Counted from the stretch's first letter, positions 17,628-27,312 are shown. The stretch: DNA of 64,000 bases from JBEVJK01 sp963791325 (GCA_963791325.1 CAWBRU010000008.1:1-64000), one strand, 5' to 3'. Numbers and translations are program-made. Notes: generated by a model not told the origin, from the sequence alone.

Positions 17628-19340
17628 ATGAGCAAAGACATTACAGGCAGTGGCCAAAGTCGTAACCACGATGCGTCTGATAGTCGAGGCGAACTCAACC
17701 GACGCACCCTGCTGCTGCTTGGAGGGACTGCGCTAGCGTCAGCCGCCGCGATGGCGTCACCTGTAGCCACTAGCCCGGCACGCGCGCAAACGGCCGGCCG
17801 CAAGCCGAACATCCTAGTTATCTGGGGCGACGACATAGGCTATTGGAACCTCGGAGCCTATTCGCTCGGTCTTATGGGAAGGACCCCCAACATCGATCGC
17901 ATCGCGAAAGAGGGCATGCTGTTCACCGATCACTATGGGCAACCGAGCTGCACCGCCGGTCGCGCCGCTTTCATCATGGGGCAGCTGCCGGTCCGCACCG
18001 GGATGACGACAGTCGGAATTCCAGGATCAACCCGCGGCATCCAGAAGGAAGACCCGACGCTCGCCGAAGTTCTGAAATCTGTCGGCTACGCGACAGCGCA
18101 GTTCGGGAAAAACCATCTGGGGGATCGCAATGAATTCCTGCCGACTGCGCACGGCTTCGACGAATGGTTCGGCAACCTCTACCACCTGAATGCCGAAGAG
18201 GAACCCGAGGAACTCGACTATCCGGGGCAGAAGAACCCCGACTACAAGAAGATGTTCGGCCCGCGTGGCGTCCTGCACGCATGGGCAACAGATACCGACG
18301 ATCCGACCGAAGACCCAAAGTTCGGCCGAGTTGGCAAGCAGCGCATCGAGGACACCGGCCCGTTGACCCGCGAGCGCATGGTGACCATCGACTCCGAGGT
18401 CGCCGACGAGACGCTGAAATGGCTCGACAAGAACGGCAAGAGTGACAAGCCTTTTTTCTGCTGGTTCAACTCGACAGCGATCCATATCTGGTCACATCCG
18501 CAGCAAAAATACGTGCAGATGGCGGTCGATGAAGGGCGTGCCGAGGAGGATGTTGTTCGCGCCAAGATGATTGAGCATGATGAACTGGTCGGCAAGCTTC
18601 TCGACAAGCTCGATCAGCTTGGTGTCGCCGACAACACCATTGTCATCTACTCGACCGACAATGGCTTTGAGCTGGCGTTCTGGCCTGACGGTGGCTACTC
18701 GCCTTTCCGCGGCGAGAAGGGCACGACATGGGAGGGCGGCGTGCGTGTGCCATGCCTGATGCGCTGGCCGGGCAAGGCTCCGGCCGGGGCAGTCTCGAAT
18801 GCCCTGCAAAGCCACGAGGATCTTTTCGTGACGCTTGCCGCGGCCGCTGGCCTGGCCGACCTGAAGGAGCAGCTGCTCGGTGGGACAAAGCTTGGCGAGA
18901 CGACGTACAAGGTCCACCTCGACGGTTATAACAACCTCGACCTATGGACCGGCAAGTCGGACAAGTCGGGTCGTCGCGAGTATTTTTACTATGACGAAAC
19001 CGACCTCATGGCGATACGCGTCGATCACTGGAAGGTCGCCTTCGGGGTAAAGAAGGAGGGTAGCTGGTGGAACCCTAAGGAATATCCGAGCGTCCCTTAC
19101 GTCTTCAACCTGCTCATGGATCCCATGGAGCGGATCGATCCGGAGTCCCACGAATGGGGCTACATCGGCCGCAAATTCTTCGCTGAGAAGCTGTGGGCAC
19201 CGACGGCCGCCGGTCCCTTTCTACAGGCACATTTGCAAAGCATTTCGGATTATCCGCCCCGCCAGGGTGCGGACACGCTGAGCATGAAGAAAGCGGTCGA
19301 CCAAGCCATGATGAGGGCAATGAGCAAGGGCAGCGATTAA
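17628..19340 (+). CDS. Tat-exported arylsulfatase
   Basis: 570 residues. A twin-arginine signal (NRRTLLLLGG, Arg25-26, then an Ala-rich core ending near ARAQT) implies folded export to the periplasm. The sulfatase fold starts NILVIWGDDIGYWNLG with metal Asp68-69. Cys108 in SCTAGR is the residue converted to formylglycine in Cys-type sulfatases. GKNHLGD, HGFDEWFG and STDNGFE (second metal Asp/Asn) follow. ATG 17628 has GAGGAGGAGG upstream; the frame extends to 17568 without support. It is followed by a polysaccharide lyase and amidase on the same strand, suggesting use of a sulfated polymer. The maturation enzyme is not in the window. Confidence 0.9.
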   Translation: MSKDITGSGQSRNHDASDSRGELNRRTLLLLGGTALASAAAMASPVATSPARAQTAGRKPNILVIWGDDIGYWNLGAYSLGLMGRTPNIDRIAKEGMLFTDHYGQPSCTAGRAAFIMGQLPVRTGMTTVGIPGSTRGIQKEDPTLAEVLKSVGYATAQFGKNHLGDRNEFLPTAHGFDEWFGNLYHLNAEEEPEELDYPGQKNPDYKKMFGPRGVLHAWATDTDDPTEDPKFGRVGKQRIEDTGPLTRERMVTIDSEVADETLKWLDKNGKSDKPFFCWFNSTAIHIWSHPQQKYVQMAVDEGRAEEDVVRAKMIEHDELVGKLLDKLDQLGVADNTIVIYSTDNGFELAFWPDGGYSPFRGEKGTTWEGGVRVPCLMRWPGKAPAGAVSNALQSHEDLFVTLAAAAGLADLKEQLLGGTKLGETTYKVHLDGYNNLDLWTGKSDKSGRREYFYYDETDLMAIRVDHWKVAFGVKKEGSWWNPKEYPSVPYVFNLLMDPMERIDPESHEWGYIGRKFFAEKLWAPTAAGPFLQAHLQSISDYPPRQGADTLSMKKAVDQAMMRAMSKGSD

Positions 19341-19807
19341 CGGCGCGTCAACAATGTCGGCCGGGCGGAGTTGTGGCCGCCAGGCCGCCTCAGCGGCGCA
19401 CAGAACCAGGGAATAAAGAATCCGCGGCACGATTGTCCCAGGACGGCTTACCGCATCGTCGAAGTTCTGACTTTCTCAATTGCGTCCGTTTGAATGCCAA
19501 ATTCTCTCTCGTGCCGCTCAATTGGAAAGCCTGCTCCTGGCGCAACCGCGACTTACAGCATGTTCGCCGACGATGTCTGCTCTCGGGCAACGGCAAGGCT
19601 TACCCCTATGGCTGATTTGGGCGCAAAGCTGTCGTTCCCGTCGTTGCAAACGCAAATCGACTTTGGCTCAGCAGCGGACGTTGAACTGCGATTTGTCGAA
19701 AGTCGCTTCGCGCCACTTCGAGGCGTCGTGGCGATGCGCGTACATGGCCCTGTCGTCGGTACCGCGAGGCTTGCTTGCTGTCGGTCGTACTCAAATTCGG
19801 AGGTCAT
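19341..19807. other. intergenic, possible degenerate rhizobial repeat
   Basis: No supported gene. A frame near 19575 reads MSALGQRQ, reminiscent of a non-coding repeat often mistranslated in rhizobial genomes; this is recollection and not checked. A small hairpin (GCCGC-CTCA-GCGGC) lies near 19383. Confidence 0.35.
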
Positions 19808-21046
19808 ATGAACGTTTGCTGGAAGATGGTTCTTTGCGTGTGCCTCGTCGTGCCCGGGCCGGCTTCGACCGGCGATAAGTGGTCTGATGACTTTTCGGCT
19901 TCAGAACTAAATCGCAACTTGTGGTGCCCTTGTCAGGTAAACATGAGCAGGGCTCCAATCGAGTTTCTGCATGATCCCGATGATCCGAGCAATCAATTTG
20001 CACGGATCACGGCCGACATCAATTCGCTCGGCGGCAACGTGTGTCGCGTGCGGCCACCTGATGACGAATGTCGGAAGCCGATTTCGGCATTCTCACCATC
20101 TCCTGAGCGGCCGCATACGTTTCAAGAACCGGATACACCCAAGCTGCTGCCAACTGTCATCGATTCTCCAAGGGCAGTCCCGGGATCGACCATCGACATA
20201 AATGCCGACCCTTACTGCAGTAGCGAAATCATCCAGAAAGCCGTGGCAGCGGGCGAGGAAGGTAGATGCATCCAGCGACAGGAGCTGCGCTTTCAGTCTC
20301 AGTACACCCATGCCGCTGACGAACCATACACCTACAAGCTGCGTTTCCGCATGCCGGCAGTTATCCAGGAGACGACAACCTCGGTCCGTTGGGTGACCGC
20401 CCAGTGGAAGCAAGAGCCCGTCAGCCCCGCTTACAAAGACCCAAGTCCGGTGCTGGCTCAACGCTTCGACGACGGCGTGCTGCACGTGACTGTTCAAGAC
20501 GGGGATTGCCGCTGCCGAGTGGCGTCTGCACCGATGCCTGACGGCTCAATCTGGCCTGCCAGACCCGGGGCAGCACATGACTGCATCTCAACTCGGCAAG
20601 GCGATCCTGGCACCACCGCCTGTACAGCTGATCTTACTGTCGAATATGGTGCGGATCCCGTTCTACCCTCTGCGCGCGGAGCATGGGTAGACATGCAATA
20701 TCGGGTGCAGATGGGTCGCTCGAAGAGCGCAGCAATCGAGATCTATGCTAATGGGCGGTTCATCGCGAGGGTCACCGGAAAGATCGGCTATGAACCGGCA
20801 CCAGGCAAAGTATCGCACACCAAGTTCAAGATCGGCCACTATCGCGATTACCTACCTACTGCCGATACGATGGATATCGACCGGATCGAGGTCGAGCCGG
20901 CCGATGAGCGTTCTAGCTCAGCCCAATCCGCTGCGATGAAATACTCCGTTCAAAATTCGGCCCTTAGCTCAGAGAAGTCTGGAGAGTTAACAGTTGGTAT
21001 TCCTCTTGGGGACGTTTCCGACGGAGGAGCAGGGCATGGCCAGTGA
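19808..21046 (+). CDS. secreted polysaccharide lyase, heparin-lyase-I-like
   Basis: 412 residues. A signal peptide (MNVCWKMVLCVCLVVPGPAST) is followed by a jelly-roll type protein: WSDDFSASELNRNLWCP, a long Cys-containing loop, RQELRFQSQYTHAADEPYTYKLRFRMP, VRWVTAQWKQEP, then GAWVDMQYRVQMGRSKSAAIEIYANGRFIARVTG and FKIGHYRDY. The last two blocks are characteristic of bacterial heparin-lyase-I-like and related beta-sandwich lyases. Cleavage of an acidic polysaccharide outside the cytoplasm is likely; the substrate is unknown. ATG 19808 has GGAGG six bases upstream. The 3' end overlaps the amidase start by 11 bases. Confidence 0.7.
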   Translation: MNVCWKMVLCVCLVVPGPASTGDKWSDDFSASELNRNLWCPCQVNMSRAPIEFLHDPDDPSNQFARITADINSLGGNVCRVRPPDDECRKPISAFSPSPERPHTFQEPDTPKLLPTVIDSPRAVPGSTIDINADPYCSSEIIQKAVAAGEEGRCIQRQELRFQSQYTHAADEPYTYKLRFRMPAVIQETTTSVRWVTAQWKQEPVSPAYKDPSPVLAQRFDDGVLHVTVQDGDCRCRVASAPMPDGSIWPARPGAAHDCISTRQGDPGTTACTADLTVEYGADPVLPSARGAWVDMQYRVQMGRSKSAAIEIYANGRFIARVTGKIGYEPAPGKVSHTKFKIGHYRDYLPTADTMDIDRIEVEPADERSSSAQSAAMKYSVQNSALSSEKSGELTVGIPLGDVSDGGAGHGQ

Positions 21047-22454
21047 TGTGAGTTTGACGGACCTGTCGGCCTGCGAGGTCGTCGATCTACTCGATCGGGG
21101 TGACGTGACGCCGCTCGACTGCTTGGAGGCGCTCGAGGCCCGCGTCGCGGCCGTCGACGGGGCCGTCAACGCGCTTCCCACGCGCTGTTTCGATCGTGCC
21201 CGTGATCAGGCTCGCCGGCTGATGCAGCGGCCGCTCGGCAACCGCGGCCGTTTGGCGGGGCTGCCGGTGCCAATAAAAGACCTTACTGACGTGGCCGGTG
21301 TTCGTACCACCTATGGTTCAACCATCTTCGCGGACCATGTTCCCGAGAGCTCCGACATTCTGGTCGAGCAGATCGAGGCGGAAGGCGGCGTCATTTATGC
21401 AAAGTCAAACACACCGGAATTCGGCGCTGGCGGCAACACCTTCAATGACGTCTTCGGCGCGACACTGAATCCCTGGAACACGAAGCTCTCTGCCGCGGGT
21501 TCCTCGGGCGGGGCAGCGGTCGCACTTGCATCCGGCACGGCTTGGGTGACGCAGGGGTCGGACCTTGGCGGCAGTTTACGCAATCCCGCAAGCTTCTGCG
21601 GCGTGGTGGGACTACGGCCAAGTCCCGGCCGCGTTGCCAGCAATCCGGGGGCCAAGATCGATCGCCTGCTCGGCGTCAAGGGGCCGATGGCGCGTTCGGT
21701 CGAAGACACGGCTCTTCTCCTTGACGCGATGACGGGTGAGAACCCTTCAGACCCTCTATCGTTGCCGAAGACCGAAAGCTTCCTTGATGCTGCGCGCTCC
21801 GGCTGGCGGCCAGCGCGTGCCGCATTCTCCACCGATCTCGGTATCACGCCGGTGGACCCGGAAGTGGCCTCAATTTGTCGCGCAGCGGTCGCACGTTTCA
21901 GCGACATCGGCACCGTCGTGGAGGAGGCACATCCCGACCTTTCTGAGGCACATGACACGTTCCAGGTCATGCGGGGCATGGTGTTCGCTGCAAGCTATGC
22001 CGGACTGCTGGATCGATATCGCGACACGATGAAGCCGGAAGTCGTTTGGAACATTGAGAAGGGCCTCAGCTACTCCATGGCAGATGTAGTTCGCGCGGAA
22101 AACAGTCGCGCCGCGATGTTCCGCAGGATGAGCGCCTTTTTCGACACCTATGACCTGCTTCTCTGTCCGGCTACGATCGTTGCCGCCTATCCCGCAAGTG
22201 AACGGTACGTCAAGGAATGTGCCGGCCAGACCTTCTCGAACTATGTCGAGTGGCTGGCAATTGCGTACGCGATCAGTTTGACGGCGTCCCCGGCGCTTAG
22301 TCTTCCCTGCGGGTTGACCAGCGATGGACGTCCGGTTGGACTTCAGATCATCGGCCGCACCCGTGCAGACGGGCGCGTGCTGGCCGGAGCGCGTGCCCTC
22401 GAGAGAGTTCTGGACCTCGCTATCGGGCCGATCGAGCCGCGCTCGCAGGAGTGA
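21036..22454 (+). CDS. amidase signature family enzyme
   Basis: 472 residues. The Ser-cisSer-Lys triad is complete: Lys in GLPVPIKDLTD, cis-Ser in SAAGSSGGAAVALASG, nucleophile Ser in TQGSDLGGSLRNPASFCG. It would hydrolyse an amide or N-acyl bond in the cytoplasm, as no signal peptide is present. ATG 21036 has GGAGGAGC upstream and overlaps the lyase end, so the two are co-translated. The sulfatase-lyase-amidase order suggests processing of an N-acylated or sulfated glycan. The amidase could equally act on an unrelated amide. Confidence 0.85.
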   Translation: MASDVSLTDLSACEVVDLLDRGDVTPLDCLEALEARVAAVDGAVNALPTRCFDRARDQARRLMQRPLGNRGRLAGLPVPIKDLTDVAGVRTTYGSTIFADHVPESSDILVEQIEAEGGVIYAKSNTPEFGAGGNTFNDVFGATLNPWNTKLSAAGSSGGAAVALASGTAWVTQGSDLGGSLRNPASFCGVVGLRPSPGRVASNPGAKIDRLLGVKGPMARSVEDTALLLDAMTGENPSDPLSLPKTESFLDAARSGWRPARAAFSTDLGITPVDPEVASICRAAVARFSDIGTVVEEAHPDLSEAHDTFQVMRGMVFAASYAGLLDRYRDTMKPEVVWNIEKGLSYSMADVVRAENSRAAMFRRMSAFFDTYDLLLCPATIVAAYPASERYVKECAGQTFSNYVEWLAIAYAISLTASPALSLPCGLTSDGRPVGLQIIGRTRADGRVLAGARALERVLDLAIGPIEPRSQE

Positions 22455-22878
22455 AATCAGGTCAGCCCTCCAGCGGGATCAAGCGCAGCTACAGCCGACA
22501 TGCGGCGCTAAGCCGCCGTTCGTCTCAATGCATGGGCAACCGGCTTCGGGTCAATGGCGGGAATTCCTCGCCGGCGAAAGCTCGCGTATCGATTTGCATA
22601 CGCCCCACCAAAATAGATTGTCGCTGTCGTCGGGAGCCTGCCGCGCAGGCTTCGCCTTTGTTCACACGCAGGTCATTCCTGAACGCTTTCCTAAAATCTG
22701 GAAAATTTTGCCGAGCGGCCGAGCCTCGGTCCTGCGCGCCCGGGCATGAAGGCGGCCAGGGGGCGAGTAGCGACAAAATCGGTGCTGGGGCGTGCTGAGC
22801 CATAAATTTCCAGTCGCTCTCCCTGCCCGACCGTCAACTCTCACCCCGATGCAGAATGAGGGGCCGCGGTGGTCAGCT
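22455..22878. other. convergent intergenic region with repeat copy 1
   Basis: Lies between the amidase and the end of the ferredoxin-cyclase gene. It contains the direct repeat at 22690-22768. Just after it, GCGACAAAATCGGTGCTGG (about 22771-22789) resembles the last block of the tRNA flanks at 12143 and 24669. Confidence 0.45.
22690..22768. repeat. 79-bp direct repeat, copy 1
   Basis: Starts CCTAAAATCTG, shares AAATTTTGCCGAGCGG and GAAGGCGGCCAGGGGG with 24334-24411, about ten differences in all. The two copies flank the ferredoxin-cyclase-Rieske gene. Confidence 0.75.
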
Positions 22879-24259
22879 TCACTCGATCCCGATCCACACA
22901 AAGCCGTCCTGTGTCCGACAAGGGTATACGATCAGTTTTGCTCGGTTTTTCGAGATGTCACCCAAATATTCGAGGCCAGCCCTGGTGCCATCCTGCTCCA
23001 ACTTCGCCCATCCCCTGATTTCGCCTGTGAGCAGGTCGAAACAGCTCTGATGCCAGCGGCAGACCAGGCCAAGATCTCCAGTGATCGTGCTTTCCGTGTG
23101 TGGAAGCTTCAGTCTTTCGGCCTCTGTGGAGCTGCGGCGTTCGTAAAGCGGCAGATGAAGGTGCGGGCATGCGTTGTTGAAGGCACAGTAGGTGTCGGGT
23201 CCTCGAACGACGACGATGTCGCAATTCTCAAATTCGAGAATCCGGCGTTCGTAGGGCTGAAGCTCGCCTTCGGCAAAAGCACGGATCCACCTCCGGCCAC
23301 CCTGACGAATGGTTTCGCGAGCACCCCCTTGGCATTTAACTCGGCGTCGATTTCGGGCTTCAGCCTGACGATTTCGAACAGACTTGTGCGCTCGCCGGTA
23401 CCGCGAAGGCGCACCCTGACGAAGTCGCCGATTTCTACTTTGTCGGCGATCTGGTCACGGAGGGACTCAGATATCAGCAGTCGCGTACCGGCGTCTTTGT
23501 TGGCGGCTTCGACCCGACTGGCCAGATTGACCACGTCGCCGATCGCCGTGACATGCTCGTGCCCAGCAAAACCCAATGTCCCGATGACGGCTTCGCCATA
23601 GTTGAGTCCGATACGAATATCGAAATCGATGTCATACATCGATGCAAAGAACGGCTTGAGGCGATCGACCGTCGCAAGCGTCTGAAGTGCGGCGTTCACG
23701 GCGCGGAGTGGAGCGTCTGGCTGGCCGTCGACGCCGAATATTGCCATAAGCCCATCACCGATGAGTTTGTTCGATGAAACCGCCGTTCTGCTCGATGACG
23801 TCGCCGACTTGGCGAAGTAGCGATTCAGGAGATACATCACGTCGTAAGGCGAAAGCCGCTCTGAGAGCGCCGTGAAATCGACGATGTCGCTGAAGAAGAC
23901 CGCCACATGCTTTGCTTCGCCGGAACGCGTGGCGACACCGCCAAGCTGGCTGGTGATCATCATGTCGGTTTCGTCCAGCACCAGGCGTCGGACGCGAAGC
24001 TGGCCTTCCGGCCGAGCTGACAGGCTAGCCGAATTTCATCCGCCAGTCCCAGTCGGTCCGCCATCGAAGTCTCATTGGCATTCCGCAGCGGGCAGGCCTC
24101 CAGCCCATCGAGTACCCAGACGCGGCATGTCGAACATTTTGCCCGTCCGCCGCAGGCATGGGCGAAGGGCACCCCAGATCTCAGAGCGGCCTCAAGCAAG
24201 GTCTCGTTGCCGGCCACTTCGAAATCTACCCCGTCGGGTAAAGCTGTTACTTTCGTCAT
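22879..24259 (-). pseudogene. ferredoxin - class III cyclase - Rieske fusion, two frameshifts
   Basis: Restored length about 460 residues. Residues 1-90 are a 2Fe-2S ferredoxin with ligands Cys36, Cys42, Cys45 and Cys80 (CGGRAKCSTC ... RLACQL). A class III cyclase domain follows (VAVFFSDIVDFTALSERL, LIGDGLMAIFG, IRIGLNYGEAVIG, AIGDVVNLASR). The C-terminus is a Rieske domain: NACPHLHLPL and LVCRWHQSCFDLLTGEIRGW give the C-x-H and C-x2-H ligand pairs, ending VWIGIE with TGA at 22879-22881. Both breaks look like loss of one C from CTCCG: near 24012 (CQLRPEG becomes CQLGRKA) and near 23323. A redox-sensing cyclase is inferred. As given, the ferredoxin part stops at 23960. Confidence 0.8.
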
Positions 24260-24333
24260 AGTACAGCGGCCGGGTTAGCAGCTTGTCAGTGTACCACCAA
24301 TCGGCCTGCGAACGGAACCATCCGTCGGACAGA

Positions 24334-24411
24334 CCTAAAATCTGCGAAATTTTGCCGAGCGGTCGGGCCTCGGTCTTTCGCCCCGGGGCAGAAGGCGGCC
24401 AGGGGGTGAGT
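24334..24411. repeat. 79-bp direct repeat, copy 2
   Basis: Partner of 22690-22768, in the same orientation, 1.57 kb away. It lies immediately 5' of the tRNA-like pseudogene. Confidence 0.75.
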
Positions 24412-24443
24412 GCATCTGTCCGAATTTCGTAGGCCTCCGTTCC

Positions 24444-24518
24444 GTATGTCCAGGGCTCCCCTGCTAGACCGCTGATCCTTGTTCAGCAGGTCGCAAGTTC
24501 GATCCACGCATGTTTACC
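24444..24518 (+). pseudogene. degenerate tRNA-Lys-like sequence
   Basis: GCTGA and TCAGC at 24471-24487 form an anticodon stem around a loop containing CTT. GGTCG and GTTCGATCC follow at tRNA spacing, then TTACCA at the acceptor end. GCTC and TAGA upstream resemble a D-arm. The T-stem and acceptor do not pair well, so it is unlikely to function. It aligns with the fragment at 11929-11973, and so does its downstream flank. Confidence 0.5.
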
Positions 24519-24690
24519 ATAGTAAGTTCTTGAACCTTTTACGTTCTTTGCAGCACCAAACCACAACCGCGCTGCTTTACTTCCTTCCTAGAGTTCATCT
24601 GCGCAAACTCGGCCTAAACACCGTTGCACATTTCGGGGTCTGAATTTCGGTCGACGCTCCTCGCTACTAGCGACAAGATCGATGCTCGCT
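24519..24690. repeat. tRNA-downstream flank, second copy
   Basis: Diverged partner of 11974-12165: shared TAG-x-AA, GCTTT, GCCTAAACACCGT, CATTT-x-GGGG and CGACAA-x-ATCGATGCT blocks in the same order and spacing. Confidence 0.6.
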
Positions 24691-25871
24691 GTTCATTAAG
24701 CCCTACTTGCCAATAAAGCTCCCCCAATCGCACCTAGCAAGCTATTATGGTATAATGATACCACACCACATTTACACAACCGGGCAGATGGTGCCACCCT
24801 CAACCCAGTCGAATATTTAGGCATCGAAGTCGTGCGCGCTGGCGTTCCGCGCTGGCATACCGCCCTGGCTGAAGGTAGGCGACACGCGCCGAAGTGTGAC
24901 TTCATCCTTCGTGACGGCCGCCGCTGCCGCAATACCTGCATCTGCGAGGCGCGAAAACTTAGGCCGCCCGTCCACCGTTGCCGCCTTCACATGCCGTGGG
25001 ACGTCTGGATCAGGATCGATCACCTGCGCCGGCGCCGCGGGCGGATGTTGGCGTCATCAGCCAATTCCTTTCTCCGGGACCAAGATGGTTCTCGCTCCAG
25101 ATCCGGAACAAGAACCATCATGTACGACGGTTTTGGGACGCCAAAGTGCAATGATTTCAATATGTTAGCGTGCCTAATATAACACACTATTCCTAGTCAT
25201 TCCAGGATCCGATACCTCTTCATCGCAGGGCATCACCAGCCATTGGATACACCACCCTTCTGCTGGACAGTCTTGCTGTCTCCCGTTCTGGCGAGGCTCG
25301 ACCTGATGTGAGCAACCGTCCCCCGCCTGAGGCTGCGTCGAGAGGTCGTAGTGACTTGGATCTCTCACGTGGAATTCCTGTATGACGGGGCCCTCACTCG
25401 AGGCTCTGGTTCTACCTGAACTTGGGGGGTGCTGAGCACGACCCCGGCAACTGCAGTCTTTGCCATTATTGCGAAGCCCAATCTCGGCCGTTGAAATCAG
25501 CCTCGCTATCTCCCCAAGCAGACGTTGCCGATGACTCGGCCCATTTGCCGATATTGAATTCGGCCGAGGAGGCTGCCCCGCGTGCCAGGAGCAGATCTTG
25601 CACCTCAATTTGCGCAGCCTTCCTCACGCGACGACGCATTCGCACCCGACCAAACGCGCGTAGCAGGGCCAGGCTCCTGAATTCGGATCGTGGTGGCCTA
25701 AAACGAGTGGCTCGTAGGGGCGAATGCACGTCGATGCGCATCGAGTGCGGCCGCGCTAGGTCACTCAGTCGTGAGGGGCACGTGAGTATCGATGTGACAC
25801 AACTTACATTGCGATCGCCCAGGTTCGAGTAATCGTGGAGCTCTCCCTCTCGCTTTCGAAAGGATAGAGCG

Positions 25872-26069
25872 ATGCGCGAGCGACAAGAACACGGCAAGCA
25901 TAAACAACCTTCGGTCGGAGAGACCTATCTGGGGCTCATGATTGCTGTCGCCTTGGCGCTGGCGATGTGGTTATTCGTCGACGAACCCAAGGATACTCGG
26001 GTGAATACCGTGGTCGAACGCCACCATATCGACACTATGGACGAGTCGGCGACGCCGTCAGAAGGGTGA
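25872..26069 (+). CDS. small single-pass membrane protein
   Basis: 65 residues. A polar start (MRERQEHGKHKQPSVGE) is followed by a hydrophobic helix (YLGLMIAVALALAMWLFV, about 19-36) and an acidic, polar tail. AAAGGATAGAGCG precedes the ATG. No family recognised. The size and layout match many small rhizobial inner-membrane proteins. Stands alone. Confidence 0.5.
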   Translation: MRERQEHGKHKQPSVGETYLGLMIAVALALAMWLFVDEPKDTRVNTVVERHHIDTMDESATPSEG

Positions 26070-26662
26070 CCCACCAGCACCAGTGAGGGTTGCTCGCCGA
26101 TAGTCGCGGATGATGTGAACTCAGTTACAGAATGTGCCGACGGGCGCGCGTAGGAATAGCCGAATGATGCAGCCCTATCCTCGAAAGGATCGGCAAATGC
26201 GTGGTTTGAAACTGCTTGGCATGATGTTCTCCACCAAGAATTTCTGTCTCGGAGCCCGGCTTGCAGCATAGCCATCAGGACTACTACGCACTGACCTCCG
26301 CACCCTCGTGACCAGAGACGAGGCGGAAGCGCTCCTTCGCAAATTTCGATGCTCACGGTGAACTGCCATGCTTGCGTATTGGTACTTCGACAGTGGGTGG
26401 ATGAACCCGCCGCACGAAGAGAAGGGTGCCCGGGGTTTGGATTCGAACCAACTCACTCCGCCTTATCGATACGGTGCTTGGACAATCAACAAGCTTTTCC
26501 GGAAAAAGGCTTAGCGGATCGGGCAGGCTCCAGTTGCGCAGTATGCCCATCTCGATCAGCTCCTGGCTGTCATCCGTCGAGAGATCGAGCGGGAGTAGCC
26601 GCCGAACATAATCCTCACCCATGCGGCGCATCTCAACAGCGCCAAGCTATCAGCCCGAAATC
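26070..26662. other. intergenic, nothing recognised
   Basis: Frames on both strands lack recognisable families. A minus frame reads through from the TPR remnant to 26353 without new motifs. Confidence 0.4.
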
Positions 26663-27312
26663 TCAGTCCGGCAAGCCAACCATCCGCAGCGCTTTGAAAA
26701 AAGGGCTTCGCCAATTCGGGCACGGCGCCGACGGCTTCGCATTGTCCGCCGCTGCTGAAGTTGGGTTGAAGGGCCAGCACACGCTGAGCTGCCGCCTTGG
26801 CCTCCTCATGCCGTCCGAGCCTGGCTAGGGCTGCTGCCGACATCATATGCGAAATGCTGAAGCCCGGCTTGGCGCGGATGGCACGGCAGGCTGCGGTTGC
26901 CGCCTCTTCGTACCGTTCACGCAGGAAGTGTCCCAGGAAAATGCCATGCAGCGCGACGCTTATCCATTATCGAACGGGCTGAGACGGATGCCTCGCTCGC
27001 CCCATTCGATGGCGTGCTCCGCTTTTCCGCCCCAGCCCAGGATCAGGGATCCCCAAGATAGGCCCACGAGGCCGAAGGAGATATGGCAAGTGCGGCCTCA
27101 AACGCCTCTTGGGCGAGCGCACGATCGTGCTCCACCATGCCGATCGCGATCCCGCCATAGGTCAATGCAGCGGCATCGTCGGGCCCCAGCGCGATCGCGG
27201 CTCGGGCGTGGCGGATTGCGGCAAGACGGTTCTCGTCGCGCCTGCCATCCCGGACATACAGAAATTCGTGGCAGACCGCAGCCCGCCCATGGGCGACAGC
27301 ATAGCCCCTGAA
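26663..27312 (-). pseudogene. C-terminal TPR remnant of a cyclase-family protein
   Basis: Reading across at least three frames gives consecutive TPR helices: AVCHEFLYVRDGRRDENRLAAIRHARAAIALGPDDAAALTYGG, AFEAALAISPSASWAYL, ERYEEAATAACRAIRAKPGFSISHMMSAAALARLGRHEEAKAAAQRVLALQPNF, ending KALRMVGLPD and TGA at 26663-26665. These match the C-terminal repeats of rhizobial cyclase-TPR proteins. The 5' part, including the cyclase domain, is missing and replaced by the IS21 fragment at 27313. Non-functional remnant. Confidence 0.7.

Larger units (their letters stand above)
24260..25871. other. 1.6-kb gene-poor region
   Basis: Holds repeat copy 2 (24334-24411), the tRNA-Lys-like pseudogene (24444-24518) and its flank. 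A dyad TGGTAT-AATG-ATACCA lies at 24748-24763 and contains TATAAT, an operator-plus-promoter-like arrangement with no gene attached. Frames between 24800 and 25850 on both strands lack ribosome sites and family resemblance. Confidence 0.4.

Noticed and set aside
26425..26460. T-loop-like GGATTCGAACC on the minus strand
   Set aside because: No acceptor stem, anticodon arm or CCA at tRNA spacing.
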